From an uncultured Faecalibacterium sp. (lineage in GTDB: Bacteria > Bacillota > Clostridia > Oscillospirales > Ruminococcaceae): a stretch of DNA of 28,508 nt. The position numbers and the translations under genes are program-made. Shown in pieces: positions 16,701 through 23,923 of the stretch; position 1 is the first letter of the stretch; each line of letters begins with the position of its first letter. Under the pieces are notes generated by a model. That model worked only from the letters and a program-made list of their open reading frames with translations. It was not told the origin of the DNA and did no database searches. The stretch lies in assembly GCA_934525845.1 (NCBI GenBank), contig CAKSZS010000030.1, forward strand, positions 1 through 28,508. Direction: 5' to 3'.

Positions 16701-18127
16701 CGGGTATCTTCGCCACCAAAAAGAAAGACTATCTGTCCTATGATGGCAACTACATCCAGCATCTGGAGCTGAACGCAACGACCAAGGCCGACCTGCTGAA
16801 GGACGCTGACGGCAACGTCAGCCAGACCGACTGTGTTCTGGTGGACAAGAAACTGGAATACAGCGACGATCTGGATAAGCTCATTGACAGCCAGGGCACC
16901 AGCGTGGTCAACCTGCAGGATAAGATCGGTTACGACATCCCCATGGATCGCTATGAATATGCCCGCACCAGCTTCAGTGACGGCGACAAGCTGAACTGGA
17001 ATGTCCGCAACAACCACCCCACTGCCAGCACCTATTACAAGGTGTCCGGTACGGTGGCCTACAACCAGTACAAGCTGGAGGACGGCACTTCTGAGCTTAC
17101 TAAGGAGCAGGCCGAAGCCCTTCTGAAGCAGCTTCAGGCGGAGGGTTATGCCGATGCTTCCATCGTGACCTTCTACACGACCGAACATTCGCACCTGCAG
17201 ACCGATAAGAATGCCACCTATCGCATCTATCTGAACAAGAGCGAGCTGATTTCCTACGGTTACCTGTCCTACGACAGCAACACCTGCACCAATGCCCACA
17301 ATTGGAATCAGGAGATGTACGGCTTATCGAACAAGTATTTCAACTCTGATGCCTACTGCGGCGGCTACGACCTTGGCCTGACCGGTTTCCGTCAGGTGGA
17401 GGACGGAACCTTTGTGGCACAGGGCAAAAAGACCATCACCGTGTCCCGCATCCTGCCCGCTACCACATTGACCAACAATCATCTGACCATCACCGATTCC
17501 GCACAGAAAGCCAATACCGGCAGCGGAGTCAGCGGCCGCTACAACTATACCACCACCGTCTCCGGCTCGCGAGTGAATTACTCCGCCCTGGGTACTGCGA
17601 CCCACGAGACCTGGAAGGAAGCTGCGCAGCAGACCACCGAGCGCACCGGCGAACAGGGCGATGGAACGTTGTCTTATACCTACCGTTCCACGCAGGATGC
17701 CAGTGTAGATGCCGAAAGCGCCCACAAAGAAGAAACTGTCGTCCGTCACGGCACTGCAGACTACGAATACACCTACACCGCCAGCAAGGACGAAGTAGAG
17801 ATCACCACCGACAGCCGCACCGAAACCACTACACCCGAAACGCCTGAAACTCCCGACACCCCGGACACCCCCGTCAGCCCGGAAGATCCCACCAATCCTC
17901 CCGTGCAGGATGCCACCCCGGATGCGCCGGCAGAAACCCCTGTGACCCCGGAGAACCCCGCCAATCCTCCGGTGCAGGATGCCGCGCCGGACGCGCCCGC
18001 CAGCACCGTCAGCACGCTGCCCAAGACCGGCGTGAACTGGATCGCCGCACTGGCGATGGGTCTCAGCGGCCTGACCCTCATGGCCGCCGGTGCCTTTACC
18101 AGCCTGTTCCGCAAGAGCAAGCACTAA
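13793..18127 (+). CDS. Giant LPXTG cell-wall-anchored surface protein, adhesin-like
   Basis: 1444 residues from a GTG start with GAAAGGAG 10 bases upstream. A signal peptide (basic MTNKKFKK, hydrophobic core, cleavage likely after AlaAsnAla28) precedes a Glu/Thr-rich acidic region (about 30-260). A long middle part (about 260-1340) is built of short beta-strand units with DG turns and intervening helices, some of which look like diverged copies of one module. A proline-rich repeat region precedes LPKTG (1409-1413), a hydrophobic helix and the basic tail RKSKH: a complete sortase signal. It should be covalently fixed to peptidoglycan. I recognise no adhesin, enzyme or pilin domain; binding to host or diet polymers is a guess from architecture. 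No sortase gene lies in the window. It is monocistronic, with its own promoter and terminator. Confidence 0.93.
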   Translation: MTNKKFKKAAMALALTACVAAAPLTANAESPENAVDAQVPAAVDHAGTDTAADAPEAEAPEKKSPPLVTISSETTEAAAPVENQEGDQAEGMLEDRETEDKKTTTDVVYDERDITYNEDGTPKTEDASGKVVQKEEDKTPEEPGESETPKAPTEISSDDTTTSIVDDSGKEIGTASKKETTEQETTITPTGPDSEKLVDSTVNEDGSVTNRYETSHTAEKTTTNKTTGEATADTKETTTTEGSEVDLVKELGDDYQDALKWGTEIGKDINGYKVSDVAVLENDKTYTLKKHTEDDNLELTGEDIAKLIEADYTKTENEDGSYTLTKTIKTAAGEQTVYIKVTGNKASKIVDTVLTVDVKKGEHTETGEVKQDEVKLPNATDSGLTFKDKNGNDIDVDLNELLKKEKTETVNENGDKVITVKDGNKTYEIVYHETNEYTDAQVKDMGADNLADLLNSNPANGTFTVKNGKVCKVVNGEVCEISYNDATKLLKKVQISVTMTDADNQLSKDNGTLEDANLRAKKDALQKALADAIEACTGTKVDPASLTLTDEDVSFPKENISANKDVLNRTYVYTASDGKKYTFTYNFVYNDKPSSVSGAGYKGAGYFIDGIHVGTEEIVADADGKTDHKSTLIESGVFVSGNATTDANGAYTTITKDSPLYGLGVDFKTAPKNAVAGSIKYDDTGRIIEYQTTDGKTIKLSYESVEVPDSNLPSYAPVDGKTNINSKSFTRVTWEAWDLGEIHNEEQADDQWTISSGKDESGGLTYTIVDKKNNVTYDDLIRVGSNSYTKTVTDENGVKTTYTVTVEPGSLSESRALTELAERYGVDAAAITVKDGVASFTRDGKQYQVGYGSQLKIETVLTTEGTVTTDADQAELLEKIQQMQKDLQDGEILDVGGYQVTISTSKDEIIEILHKVGETTDFTRLTREELKALLEKEKAEADAAGKSYTGDMDVSHPEYSNKNLYGKPDTGIFATKKKDYLSYDGNYIQHLELNATTKADLLKDADGNVSQTDCVLVDKKLEYSDDLDKLIDSQGTSVVNLQDKIGYDIPMDRYEYARTSFSDGDKLNWNVRNNHPTASTYYKVSGTVAYNQYKLEDGTSELTKEQAEALLKQLQAEGYADASIVTFYTTEHSHLQTDKNATYRIYLNKSELISYGYLSYDSNTCTNAHNWNQEMYGLSNKYFNSDAYCGGYDLGLTGFRQVEDGTFVAQGKKTITVSRILPATTLTNNHLTITDSAQKANTGSGVSGRYNYTTTVSGSRVNYSALGTATHETWKEAAQQTTERTGEQGDGTLSYTYRSTQDASVDAESAHKEETVVRHGTADYEYTYTASKDEVEITTDSRTETTTPETPETPDTPDTPVSPEDPTNPPVQDATPDAPAETPVTPENPANPPVQDAAPDAPASTVSTLPKTGVNWIAALAMGLSGLTLMAAGAFTSLFRKSKH
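17867..18004 (+). repeat. Two 69-base tandem repeats coding the proline-rich wall-spanning region
   Basis: Two adjacent 23-codon units (17867-17935 and 17936-18004) encode TPVSPEDPTNPPVQDATPDA and TPVTPENPANPPVQDAAPDA, each followed by three more residues. Most differences are at third codon positions. Proline-rich repeats directly before the LPXTG motif usually span the wall. Confidence 0.88.
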
Positions 18128-18178
18128 GGCTTCATCAACCCCCAGCGGCCTGACCCGCCGCTGTCCTCCGCATACACA

Positions 18179-18225
18179 AACAGCGGCCCCCGGAACTTCG
18201 GTTCCGGGGGGCGCTGTTTTTTTTT
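18179..18225 (+). terminator. Strong terminator with TTCG tetraloop after the surface protein
   Basis: AACAGCG and CCCCCGGAAC pair with GTTCCGGGGG and CGCTGTT around a TTCG loop, with one unpaired or G-G position, followed by nine Ts. It lies between convergent genes (18127 and 18235). In the minus direction only three Ts follow, so it may serve the flippase gene weakly. Confidence 0.93.
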
Positions 18226-18234
18226 AAGAAAAAG

Positions 18235-19716
18235 TTACTTGCGGATCCAGCCATCCACGGCGGATACCAGCGCTTTGCCGCGGCGGCCCAGCAGGCGGGG
18301 CAGCAGCACGCGGGCCATCGCCCACACACCGGCAAAGTTGTACAGGATGACCACCGCGGTCAGGATGCCGGTCCACAGGCCGTACAGTGGGGTCTCCGCC
18401 AACAGCACAAAGGCCTCGAACACCAGCAGACCCACGTTGATCAGCACCCGGCCCGGATGAACGTGCATATGGATCATGCGGCCTGCATCAATGGAGCGCA
18501 GGGTGAAGACCAGCGCCAGACCCAGGAAGGATGCATAGGTGGCGCCCACCGGCCCCCAGGCCTTGATGAAGAAGTAGTTCATGATGCAGTTGCTGATGGC
18601 ACCGGCCATCATGGTGACCATACTGCGGTTGGATCTCTTGGTGACCACATATACGCTGTTCATGAACTGATTGAAGCAGCTGCAGGTGGACGCCAGCACC
18701 AGGAACGGCACAAAGTGCCAGGCGTAATAATAGTTGGACTTCATGACGTGCATGACCGGGCGGCACAGCCAGATGATGCCCGCCGCACAGCAGAACAGCA
18801 CGCTGGAATAGGTGCGGAAGATCTTTGTAAAGAACTTTGCGCGGCCCTCTTCCTCCGTGACAGCGGAAAGCTGCCAGGCATCGTAGAAGATCAGGCCCAG
18901 GGTCGTCAGGATGGTGGGCAGGAAATAGCCGGTGGACAGCAGGCCGCTCCAGGCATCGCCGCTGTGGCCATCCAGGCCATCGCACATCTCACGCACAAAG
19001 AACAGGTCGGAGGCGTTGATGATCCAGAAGCTGATCTGCGCCGGGATCATGGGCAGGGAGAAGTGGAGCATCTGCTTCCACAGGTTTTTGTTGATGCCCT
19101 TCAGCTCCACATAATTCCACAGCCTGCCGGTGAGCATCAGGAAGAGCACGCTCACCAGGTCACCGCTGATGATGGCCAGCAGGTAGCCGTTGGCCCCCCA
19201 ATGGAAGCCCACCAGGTACAGCACATAGAACGCCATGGTGGCCACGGTGCACAGCACGCCGTCAATGGCCACCAGCTTGTTCCACTGGCGGCTGCGCACG
19301 AACTGGGTGCACAGGGTGCGCAGGCAGCTCATGAGCACATAGATGTAAATGAGCAGGCCGTACTGCGCCATATCCGGCAGGAACCGCGCAATGGGCCAGC
19401 ACAGCACCAGAATGCCGAAGCCGCCCAGAATGGTCAGCAGGCCGTTGGTGAACACCTGCTTTTCGCTGTTGCCCTTGTCCAGACCAAACCGGATGATGGC
19501 GTTGGACATTCCCATGGACACGAAGGGGATGAGCAGGTTGGCGTACTGGCTCAGGATCTTGGACAGGCCAAGGTCCGAAATTTCCGCCATGGCATAGGTC
19601 AGAAAGGGCTGGACGATCAGGGTCAGCAGCTTGGATGAGAAGCTGCTGATCGCAAAGATCAGGGTATTGCCGGCCAGCTTGGAATATTTGTCGCCGGTCT
19701 TTTTTTCGTTTTCCAA
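18235..19716 (-). CDS. Polysaccharide flippase, Wzx/MATE-like (MVF superfamily)
   Basis: 493 residues with about 12-14 membrane helices. The N-terminus KYSKLAGNTLIFAISSFSSKLL and a pair of similar halves are typical of Wzx/RfbX-type oligosaccharide-lipid flippases. I choose the TTG at 19716 because AGGAGG lies 10 bases upstream. An ATG 16 codons further up (19764) is inside the palindromic repeat and lacks a binding site; an ATT start at 19722 is less likely. The family moves undecaprenyl-linked sugars across the cytoplasmic membrane. No glycosyltransferase or polymerase gene is next to it, so its substrate is open; lipid-linked cell-wall or teichoic precursors are possible. It follows the YgjP-like gene on the same strand after a repeat of about 90 bases. 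Confidence 0.88.
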   Translation of the reverse strand: MENEKKTGDKYSKLAGNTLIFAISSFSSKLLTLIVQPFLTYAMAEISDLGLSKILSQYANLLIPFVSMGMSNAIIRFGLDKGNSEKQVFTNGLLTILGGFGILVLCWPIARFLPDMAQYGLLIYIYVLMSCLRTLCTQFVRSRQWNKLVAIDGVLCTVATMAFYVLYLVGFHWGANGYLLAIISGDLVSVLFLMLTGRLWNYVELKGINKNLWKQMLHFSLPMIPAQISFWIINASDLFFVREMCDGLDGHSGDAWSGLLSTGYFLPTILTTLGLIFYDAWQLSAVTEEEGRAKFFTKIFRTYSSVLFCCAAGIIWLCRPVMHVMKSNYYYAWHFVPFLVLASTCSCFNQFMNSVYVVTKRSNRSMVTMMAGAISNCIMNYFFIKAWGPVGATYASFLGLALVFTLRSIDAGRMIHMHVHPGRVLINVGLLVFEAFVLLAETPLYGLWTGILTAVVILYNFAGVWAMARVLLPRLLGRRGKALVSAVDGWIRK

Positions 19717-19749
19717 AGGAATTTTGCCTCCTGTTGATTTCAACTTGCC

Positions 19750-19836
19750 CGCCCTCTCTGTCATTCACTTCGTTCATGACAGCTCTCCCCCTGGGAGAGG
19801 CGGATTTGCGAAGCAAAAACGGAGCGGGCGAGGCCG
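19750..19836. repeat. Dispersed palindromic repeat, copy C
   Basis: It opens with GCCCTCTCT then GTCAT...ATGAC (19760-19780), followed by AGCTCTCCCCCTGGGAGAG and the small hairpin TTTGC-GAA-GCAAA (19805-19817), ending near GGAGCGGGCGAGG. The order of parts matches copies A, B and D although stem sequences differ. It lies between the YgjP-like gene and the flippase gene, overlapping the in-frame upstream extension of the latter. Confidence 0.75.
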
Positions 19837-19844
19837 TTTTTTCT

Positions 19845-20402
19845 TTAATGTTTCAGCAGTTCCCGCCGGGCTTTCCAGTCCGGCAGAAGCTTTGCCACCT
19901 CCGCCCAGAACGCCGGGCTGTGGTTGGGCTGCAGAAAGTGGCAGTATTCATGCACCACCACATAGATCTGCGCTGCCGGCGGCTGGTTGTACAGCTGCAG
20001 TGCAAACGTGATCTGCTTCCGTGCCGGAACACACACGCCCCAGCGGCTGGTCATGCTGCGCACCTTGATGGCAGGCTTCTGCCCGCCCAGCACCCGGGCA
20101 AACGCCGGATAGACCTGATCGCTCATAGCCGTGAAATAGGCCAGTGCGGCCTCCTTGTCCGGCAGGTTGGCGTTGTCCCGTGCGGACTTTGCCATGACCC
20201 GCTGCCGGGTGTCCCGGATCCACTGCGCATTCTTCACCACAAGGGCATCCGCCTGTTCCAGGCTGGTGCGCAGGGGAATGCTGACCATCACGGTGCCGTT
20301 GTCCCGCACCCGCAGGTGCAGCTGCTTGATCTTTTTGCGGTACAGCTCATACTGGATGCCGCCCGCCGAGCGGAGTTCTGCCGTTGGTTTCGGTGCTGCC
20401 AT
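19845..20402 (-). CDS. YgjP-like zinc metalloprotein (M48/DUF45 family)
   Basis: 185 residues. It has the DUF45/YgjP arrangement: a beta-rich N-terminal part (YRKKIKQLHLRVRDNGTVMVSIP), SMTSRWGVCVPARKQITF, then HEYCH (151-155) followed by H161 in QPNHSPAFW, giving the zinc site HExxH plus a third His with the catalytic Glu152. Length is slightly below the usual ~230. The family is a cytoplasmic metallopeptidase-like group of unclear substrate, related to WLM/SprT proteins. The ATG lies 4 bases after the stop of the EamA exporter gene, so the two are in one operon and probably translationally coupled. Confidence 0.88.
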   Translation of the reverse strand: MAAPKPTAELRSAGGIQYELYRKKIKQLHLRVRDNGTVMVSIPLRTSLEQADALVVKNAQWIRDTRQRVMAKSARDNANLPDKEAALAYFTAMSDQVYPAFARVLGGQKPAIKVRSMTSRWGVCVPARKQITFALQLYNQPPAAQIYVVVHEYCHFLQPNHSPAFWAEVAKLLPDWKARRELLKH

Positions 20403-20406
20403 CCGG

Positions 20407-21324
20407 TCACGCCGCCTTTTCGGCGGTCTGCCCGATGGGCAGCTGTGCCAGCACCACGGCCGCGAAGATCAGCGCACAGCCTGCGCCCTCCCGCAGGGAA
20501 AGGCTCTGGTGCAGCAGCAGCCAGCCGCCCAGGGCGCTGAACACGCTTTCCAGGCACATGATGAGGCTGGCAATGGCGGGGTTCAGGTCCTTCTGCCCCA
20601 GAATTTGCAGGGTGTAGGCCACACCGCTGGACAGCACGCCGCAGTACAGGATGGGCAGAGCGTTTTCCGCCAGGCCCGCCGCAGTGGGCGTCTCGAACAG
20701 GAACGCTGCCGCCGTGCTCTCCACGGCCACCACAAAGAACTGCAGCAGGCTCAGGCGCACGCCGTCCACCTGCGGCGAAAAATGATCCACCGACAGGATC
20801 TGAAAGCTGAACAGCACCGCGCACAGCAGCAGGATCAGGTCACTGCTCTGGATGCCGCCGAAGCCGTTGGTCATACACAGCAGGTACAGGCCCAGCACCG
20901 CAATGACCATGCTCACCCACAGGCGGGCGTGGTTCTTCCGGCCCAGGAACAGGCCGAACACCGGCACCAGCACCACATACATGGCGGTCAGAAAACCGGC
21001 CTTGGCCGTGGACGGGTCCAGCGTGATGCCGATCTGCTGGGCCGCACTGGCCGCGAACAGAAAGGTGCCGCAGACCACCCCGGCGGTCAGCAGCTTCTTT
21101 TTTTCTTCCGGAGTCCCGGGCCTGCCGTCCGTGCCGCCCTGGCGGCGGCGCACCGCATCAAACACGGCCACTGTGGGCAGCAGCACCAGCACCGCCAGCC
21201 AGCTGCGTCCGGCCAGAAAGGTATAGGCCCCCAGCCCCGCACCGGCGCTCTGGGCCACAAAGGCCGTGCCCCAGATGAAGGAGCAGAGCAGCAGCAGGAG
21301 GGAATTCTTCGTTTGTGTGTTCAT
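20407..21324 (-). CDS. DMT-family transporter with two EamA domains
   Basis: 305 residues with about ten hydrophobic helices in two similar halves. The EamA/RhaT pattern is clear: LCSFIWGTAFVAQ near the start, SLIMCLESVFSALGGWLLLHQSLSLREGAGCALIFAAVVLAQL at the end (positions ~250-295). The family exports amino acids, nucleobases or other metabolites through the cytoplasmic membrane; the substrate cannot be read from sequence. Its ATG overlaps the stop of the lipoprotein gene by one base (TGATG), which points to coupled translation. The YgjP-like gene follows after 4 bases. Confidence 0.92.
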   Translation of the reverse strand: MNTQTKNSLLLLLCSFIWGTAFVAQSAGAGLGAYTFLAGRSWLAVLVLLPTVAVFDAVRRRQGGTDGRPGTPEEKKKLLTAGVVCGTFLFAASAAQQIGITLDPSTAKAGFLTAMYVVLVPVFGLFLGRKNHARLWVSMVIAVLGLYLLCMTNGFGGIQSSDLILLLCAVLFSFQILSVDHFSPQVDGVRLSLLQFFVVAVESTAAAFLFETPTAAGLAENALPILYCGVLSSGVAYTLQILGQKDLNPAIASLIMCLESVFSALGGWLLLHQSLSLREGAGCALIFAAVVLAQLPIGQTAEKAA

Positions 21325-21866
21325 CAGCCGATCCCTTCCACCTTGAGCAGGCCGTAGAGATAATAGCGGCTGGAATCATAGGAAATGGTGATGCGGTACT
21401 GCGCCGCCGGATCCAGACCGGACACCGTGCACCGATAATTCGTGCCGTCGGTCTTGATATAGTAGGTGCTGCCCGGGACATACTCCGCGCCGCCGTCCAC
21501 CTTTTTCCAGACGGCGATCTTGAATTTCTGGGTGCCCTCTGCGGTGCCGCATCCCATAATGTTCAGGGTGCCGCCCGGCACCGCAAAATAGCTGGTCTGC
21601 CGGCTCCAGATGCCGTTGAATACGGCATACAGGCAGCCGTCCGCCGTTGCCGTGGCAAACTTGGCCGAGGGATCCGCGATGCCCTGAATGATAAGCTCAT
21701 CCGAGGTCTGCTCTGCCCACTGGGTGGTGTCCTCTTCCTGCACCTCGCTGGAGCTGCCCGTGACCTTGTGTGCAATGCCGGTCAGGGTCTCCTTGCAGCC
21801 GGTCAGGCACAGCGCCAGCACCCCCAGCGCCAGAAGCAGCGTCAAAAGCCGTTTTTTCATCTTCAT
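21324..21866 (-). CDS. Lipoprotein, unknown function
   Basis: 180 residues from the ATG at 21866 (GAGGA about 6 bases upstream); a GTG four codons earlier overlaps that site. The signal is of the lipoprotein type: basic MKMKKR, a leucine-rich core, and lipobox LTGC with Cys24. After a polar linker (25-55) the chain is beta-rich (AVFNGIWSRQTSYFAVPGG, YYIKTDGTNYRCTVSGLDP), which suggests a small beta sandwich facing outwards. No family recognised. It is the first gene of an operon with the EamA transporter, under the promoter at 21949-21977, so a role linked to the exported compound is possible but unproven. Confidence 0.82.
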   Translation of the reverse strand: MKMKKRLLTLLLALGVLALCLTGCKETLTGIAHKVTGSSSEVQEEDTTQWAEQTSDELIIQGIADPSAKFATATADGCLYAVFNGIWSRQTSYFAVPGGTLNIMGCGTAEGTQKFKIAVWKKVDGGAEYVPGSTYYIKTDGTNYRCTVSGLDPAAQYRITISYDSSRYYLYGLLKVEGIG

Positions 21867-21948
21867 ACGTTTCCTCACGAAGCAAGTGCTTCTTCTCTTG
21901 TTTTGCGTTTCCCGTTTTCCCGGTTCTGCCCGGAAAAACTCATTTTAT

Positions 21949-21977
21949 AGTATACCGCATTTTGCCGTCCTGCACAA
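21949..21977 (-). promoter_or_regulatory. Sigma-A promoter of the lipoprotein-EamA-ygjP operon
   Basis: On the minus strand: TTGTGC (21977-21972), 17 bases, TATACT (21954-21949), 83 bases before the start codon at 21866 and just downstream of the glycosidase gene. Confidence 0.72.
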
Positions 21978-22015
21978 GGGAGCGGCCTTTGTTTTGTGCG
22001 CCTTGCCGCCTGTTT

Positions 22016-23302
22016 TTATGCATCTTTGCCGCAGACGGCCCGCAGGGCCGCACACTCTGCTTCTGCCACTGCCGCCCTGTCCGGATCGAACAGGGAGCCG
22101 TACCGGTACAGCGCCCAGCCGCCGGCGTTCTGTTCCCGCAGAAACTGCACCTGCCGGGCCAGCGCCTCGCCGGTGTTCCAGCGGGTCCCGGCGTCCGGGT
22201 CCGCGCCGCCGTCCCCCACCCCGATGCGGTAGGCGCCCAGCCCGAAATACAGGGCCACGTCTGCCGCTCTGGGGTAGCCCAGCCACTCCGGCACGATGTT
22301 CTCAAAAGCAAAGCGGGTGTTGCCGGAGGACAGGGTAAACCCCTCGCCCCAGTACACCTGCGGGCAGAGGTAGTCCACTACAGCACGGTCCCCGCCCGCT
22401 GCCAGCCAAGCTTTCACGTCGCTGTACTGCTGGTCCTCATCGTTGTCCGGGTTGCCCTGCGGGCTGATGCCAAAGCGCAGGGTCGGGTCCTGGGCCTTGA
22501 CGGCATCGTGTACGGCCTGCACCAGTGCGGTGACGTTCTCCCGCCGCCAGATGGTCCGGCTGCTCACGCCGGAAGCCGCAAACTGCACCGCATCGATGCC
22601 TTCGTCGGTGGTGGGGTAGAAGTAATCGTCAAAGTGGATGCCGTCCACGGCGTAGTTCTGCACCAGCTCCGCCACCCCCTGCACCACATAGCCGGCGGCG
22701 GCAGGCTCTGCCGGGTTCAGGTATACGCCCTCGCCTACGGTACAGGTCCACTCCGGGTGCGTACAGATCAGATTGGTCTCCGCCAGGTTCGGCGGCACCG
22801 CCGCCGAGGACCGCAGACGGTAGGGATTGATCCACGCTTCCACGCTCAGGCCCCGCCCGTGGGCTTCCTGCAGGAGCACATCCAGCGGGTCAAAGCCCGG
22901 GTCCTGCCCCTGCACGCCGGTGCACAGATGACTCCACGGGTACAGGTTGCTCCGGTAAAGGGCATCCCCGAAGGGCCGCACCTGCGCCAGGATCGTGTTC
23001 AGACCCAGCCCGGCACAGTTGTCCAGCAGTTGGGCCGCCCCGGCGCGGAACGTCTCCTCCGAGGAAAAATCCATCCGTGCCCACTCCAGATAGCTCACCC
23101 AGACCGCCCGCCATTCTCCGGCGGGCAGAGCCGGGTTGGGTGCCGTGGGCGTTTCCACTTCCCCGCCTGCCGGGCTGTCCGGCCCACGGCGGTGCCACAG
23201 ATATGCCCCTGCGGCGGCGCAGACCGCCCCGGCTCCTGCCAGAAAAGCCCGCCGCCCGAAGGTTTTCCGTCCTGCTGCTTTTGACCTGCGCCGCTGGGTC
23301 AC
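22016..23302 (-). CDS. GHL10-family glycosidase-like protein with twin-arginine leader
   Basis: 428 residues from a GTG at 23302, with AGGAGGAG about 8 bases upstream and a 4-base GTGA overlap with the preceding gene. The N-terminus has a Tat-type signal, GRRAFLAGAGA (Arg17-Arg18), and a hydrophobic Ala-rich helix to about 35, then a Pro-rich linker. The remaining ~360 residues are a (beta/alpha)8 GHL10/DUF187 domain: EWRAVWVSYLEWA, NTILAQVRPFGDALYRS, GLSVEAWINPYR, DGIHFDDYFYP, LRFGISPQGN and YLCPQVYWGEGF. The family is regarded as extracellular or membrane-bound glycoside hydrolase-like. Acidic residues such as the Asp pair in HFDDYF are candidate catalytic residues. The substrate is unknown; peptidoglycan or wall glycans are suspected for some members. 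Confidence 0.9.
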   Translation of the reverse strand: MTQRRRSKAAGRKTFGRRAFLAGAGAVCAAAGAYLWHRRGPDSPAGGEVETPTAPNPALPAGEWRAVWVSYLEWARMDFSSEETFRAGAAQLLDNCAGLGLNTILAQVRPFGDALYRSNLYPWSHLCTGVQGQDPGFDPLDVLLQEAHGRGLSVEAWINPYRLRSSAAVPPNLAETNLICTHPEWTCTVGEGVYLNPAEPAAAGYVVQGVAELVQNYAVDGIHFDDYFYPTTDEGIDAVQFAASGVSSRTIWRRENVTALVQAVHDAVKAQDPTLRFGISPQGNPDNDEDQQYSDVKAWLAAGGDRAVVDYLCPQVYWGEGFTLSSGNTRFAFENIVPEWLGYPRAADVALYFGLGAYRIGVGDGGADPDAGTRWNTGEALARQVQFLREQNAGGWALYRYGSLFDPDRAAVAEAECAALRAVCGKDA

Positions 23303-23799
23303 AGGGTCTCCTCCTGGGTCTTGTAGAGGGTCAGCGCCGCCCAGCCGCGGGCACAGGTCAGCAGCACGAACATCAGGTTGGTCCAGAACGCCAACCCGCT
23401 CATGCCCGCATACTTCGTCAGCATCCAGAACAGCAGGCGCAGCACCTCGGCGGCGCAGACCAGCTGCAGCTGCCGCTGGATGGGCCGGCCGCGTTCATAC
23501 TCGGTGGCCAGCAGGGCGGGCCACACCAGTGCCGAGCAGATATCGCCCGCCCAGCCGCTGGCCCCCAGCTTGCTGAGCATCAGCACCACGAACACCCCGG
23601 TGTAATTGCGCTTTTCCCGGGCCGGGGAGCCTTTCTGCGCCGCCAGAAACAGCACGGCGATGCCGGTCAGGCAGAACACGATCAGTTCCAGCCCGGAAAA
23701 ATCCATGCCGCCCAGAACGGCAAAGCCGCCCAGCATGGACACCGCTACGGCCGCCAGCAAAAAGAAATACCAGGTCTTGCGTGTAAATTTCAGCTTCAT
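23299..23799 (-). CDS. Small multi-pass membrane protein, unknown function
   Basis: 166 residues from the ATG at 23799, chosen for AGGAGG 6 bases upstream; the open frame upstream crosses the promoter. It has about five hydrophobic segments (roughly 11-30, 37-54, 67-82, 88-100, 115-150) with short polar loops and a basic N-terminus. I do not recognise a family. It overlaps the GHL10 gene by 4 bases, so the two are translated together. A role in export or placement of the glycosidase-like protein is possible from this coupling only. Confidence 0.75.
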   Translation of the reverse strand: MKLKFTRKTWYFFLLAAVAVSMLGGFAVLGGMDFSGLELIVFCLTGIAVLFLAAQKGSPAREKRNYTGVFVVLMLSKLGASGWAGDICSALVWPALLATEYERGRPIQRQLQLVCAAEVLRLLFWMLTKYAGMSGLAFWTNLMFVLLTCARGWAALTLYKTQEETL

Positions 23800-23862
23800 T
23801 GCGTTCCTCCTGCCCGGTGCGGACACACCCGGCTCTGACAAAATTTTCAAAGAATTAAAAAT

Positions 23863-23871
23863 ATTATAGCA
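23863..23871 (-). promoter_or_regulatory. Extended -10 promoter for the membrane protein-GHL10 operon
   Basis: On the minus strand TGC-TATAAT (23871-23863) is a perfect -10 with the upstream TGN extension; no good -35 is seen. It lies 64 bases before the start codon at 23799. Confidence 0.6.
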
Positions 23872-23923
23872 CAAAAGTCTGCAGGTTGTGTTACAATAAG
23901 GAAAACTCTTCCGGAGGAACATC

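Noticed and set aside
15581..17299. 572-codon minus-strand open frame inside the surface protein gene
   Set aside because: Antisense to a gene with signal peptide and LPXTG anchor. The hydrophobic Gly/Val/Ile composition is what reversing Asp/Asn/Thr-rich codons gives.
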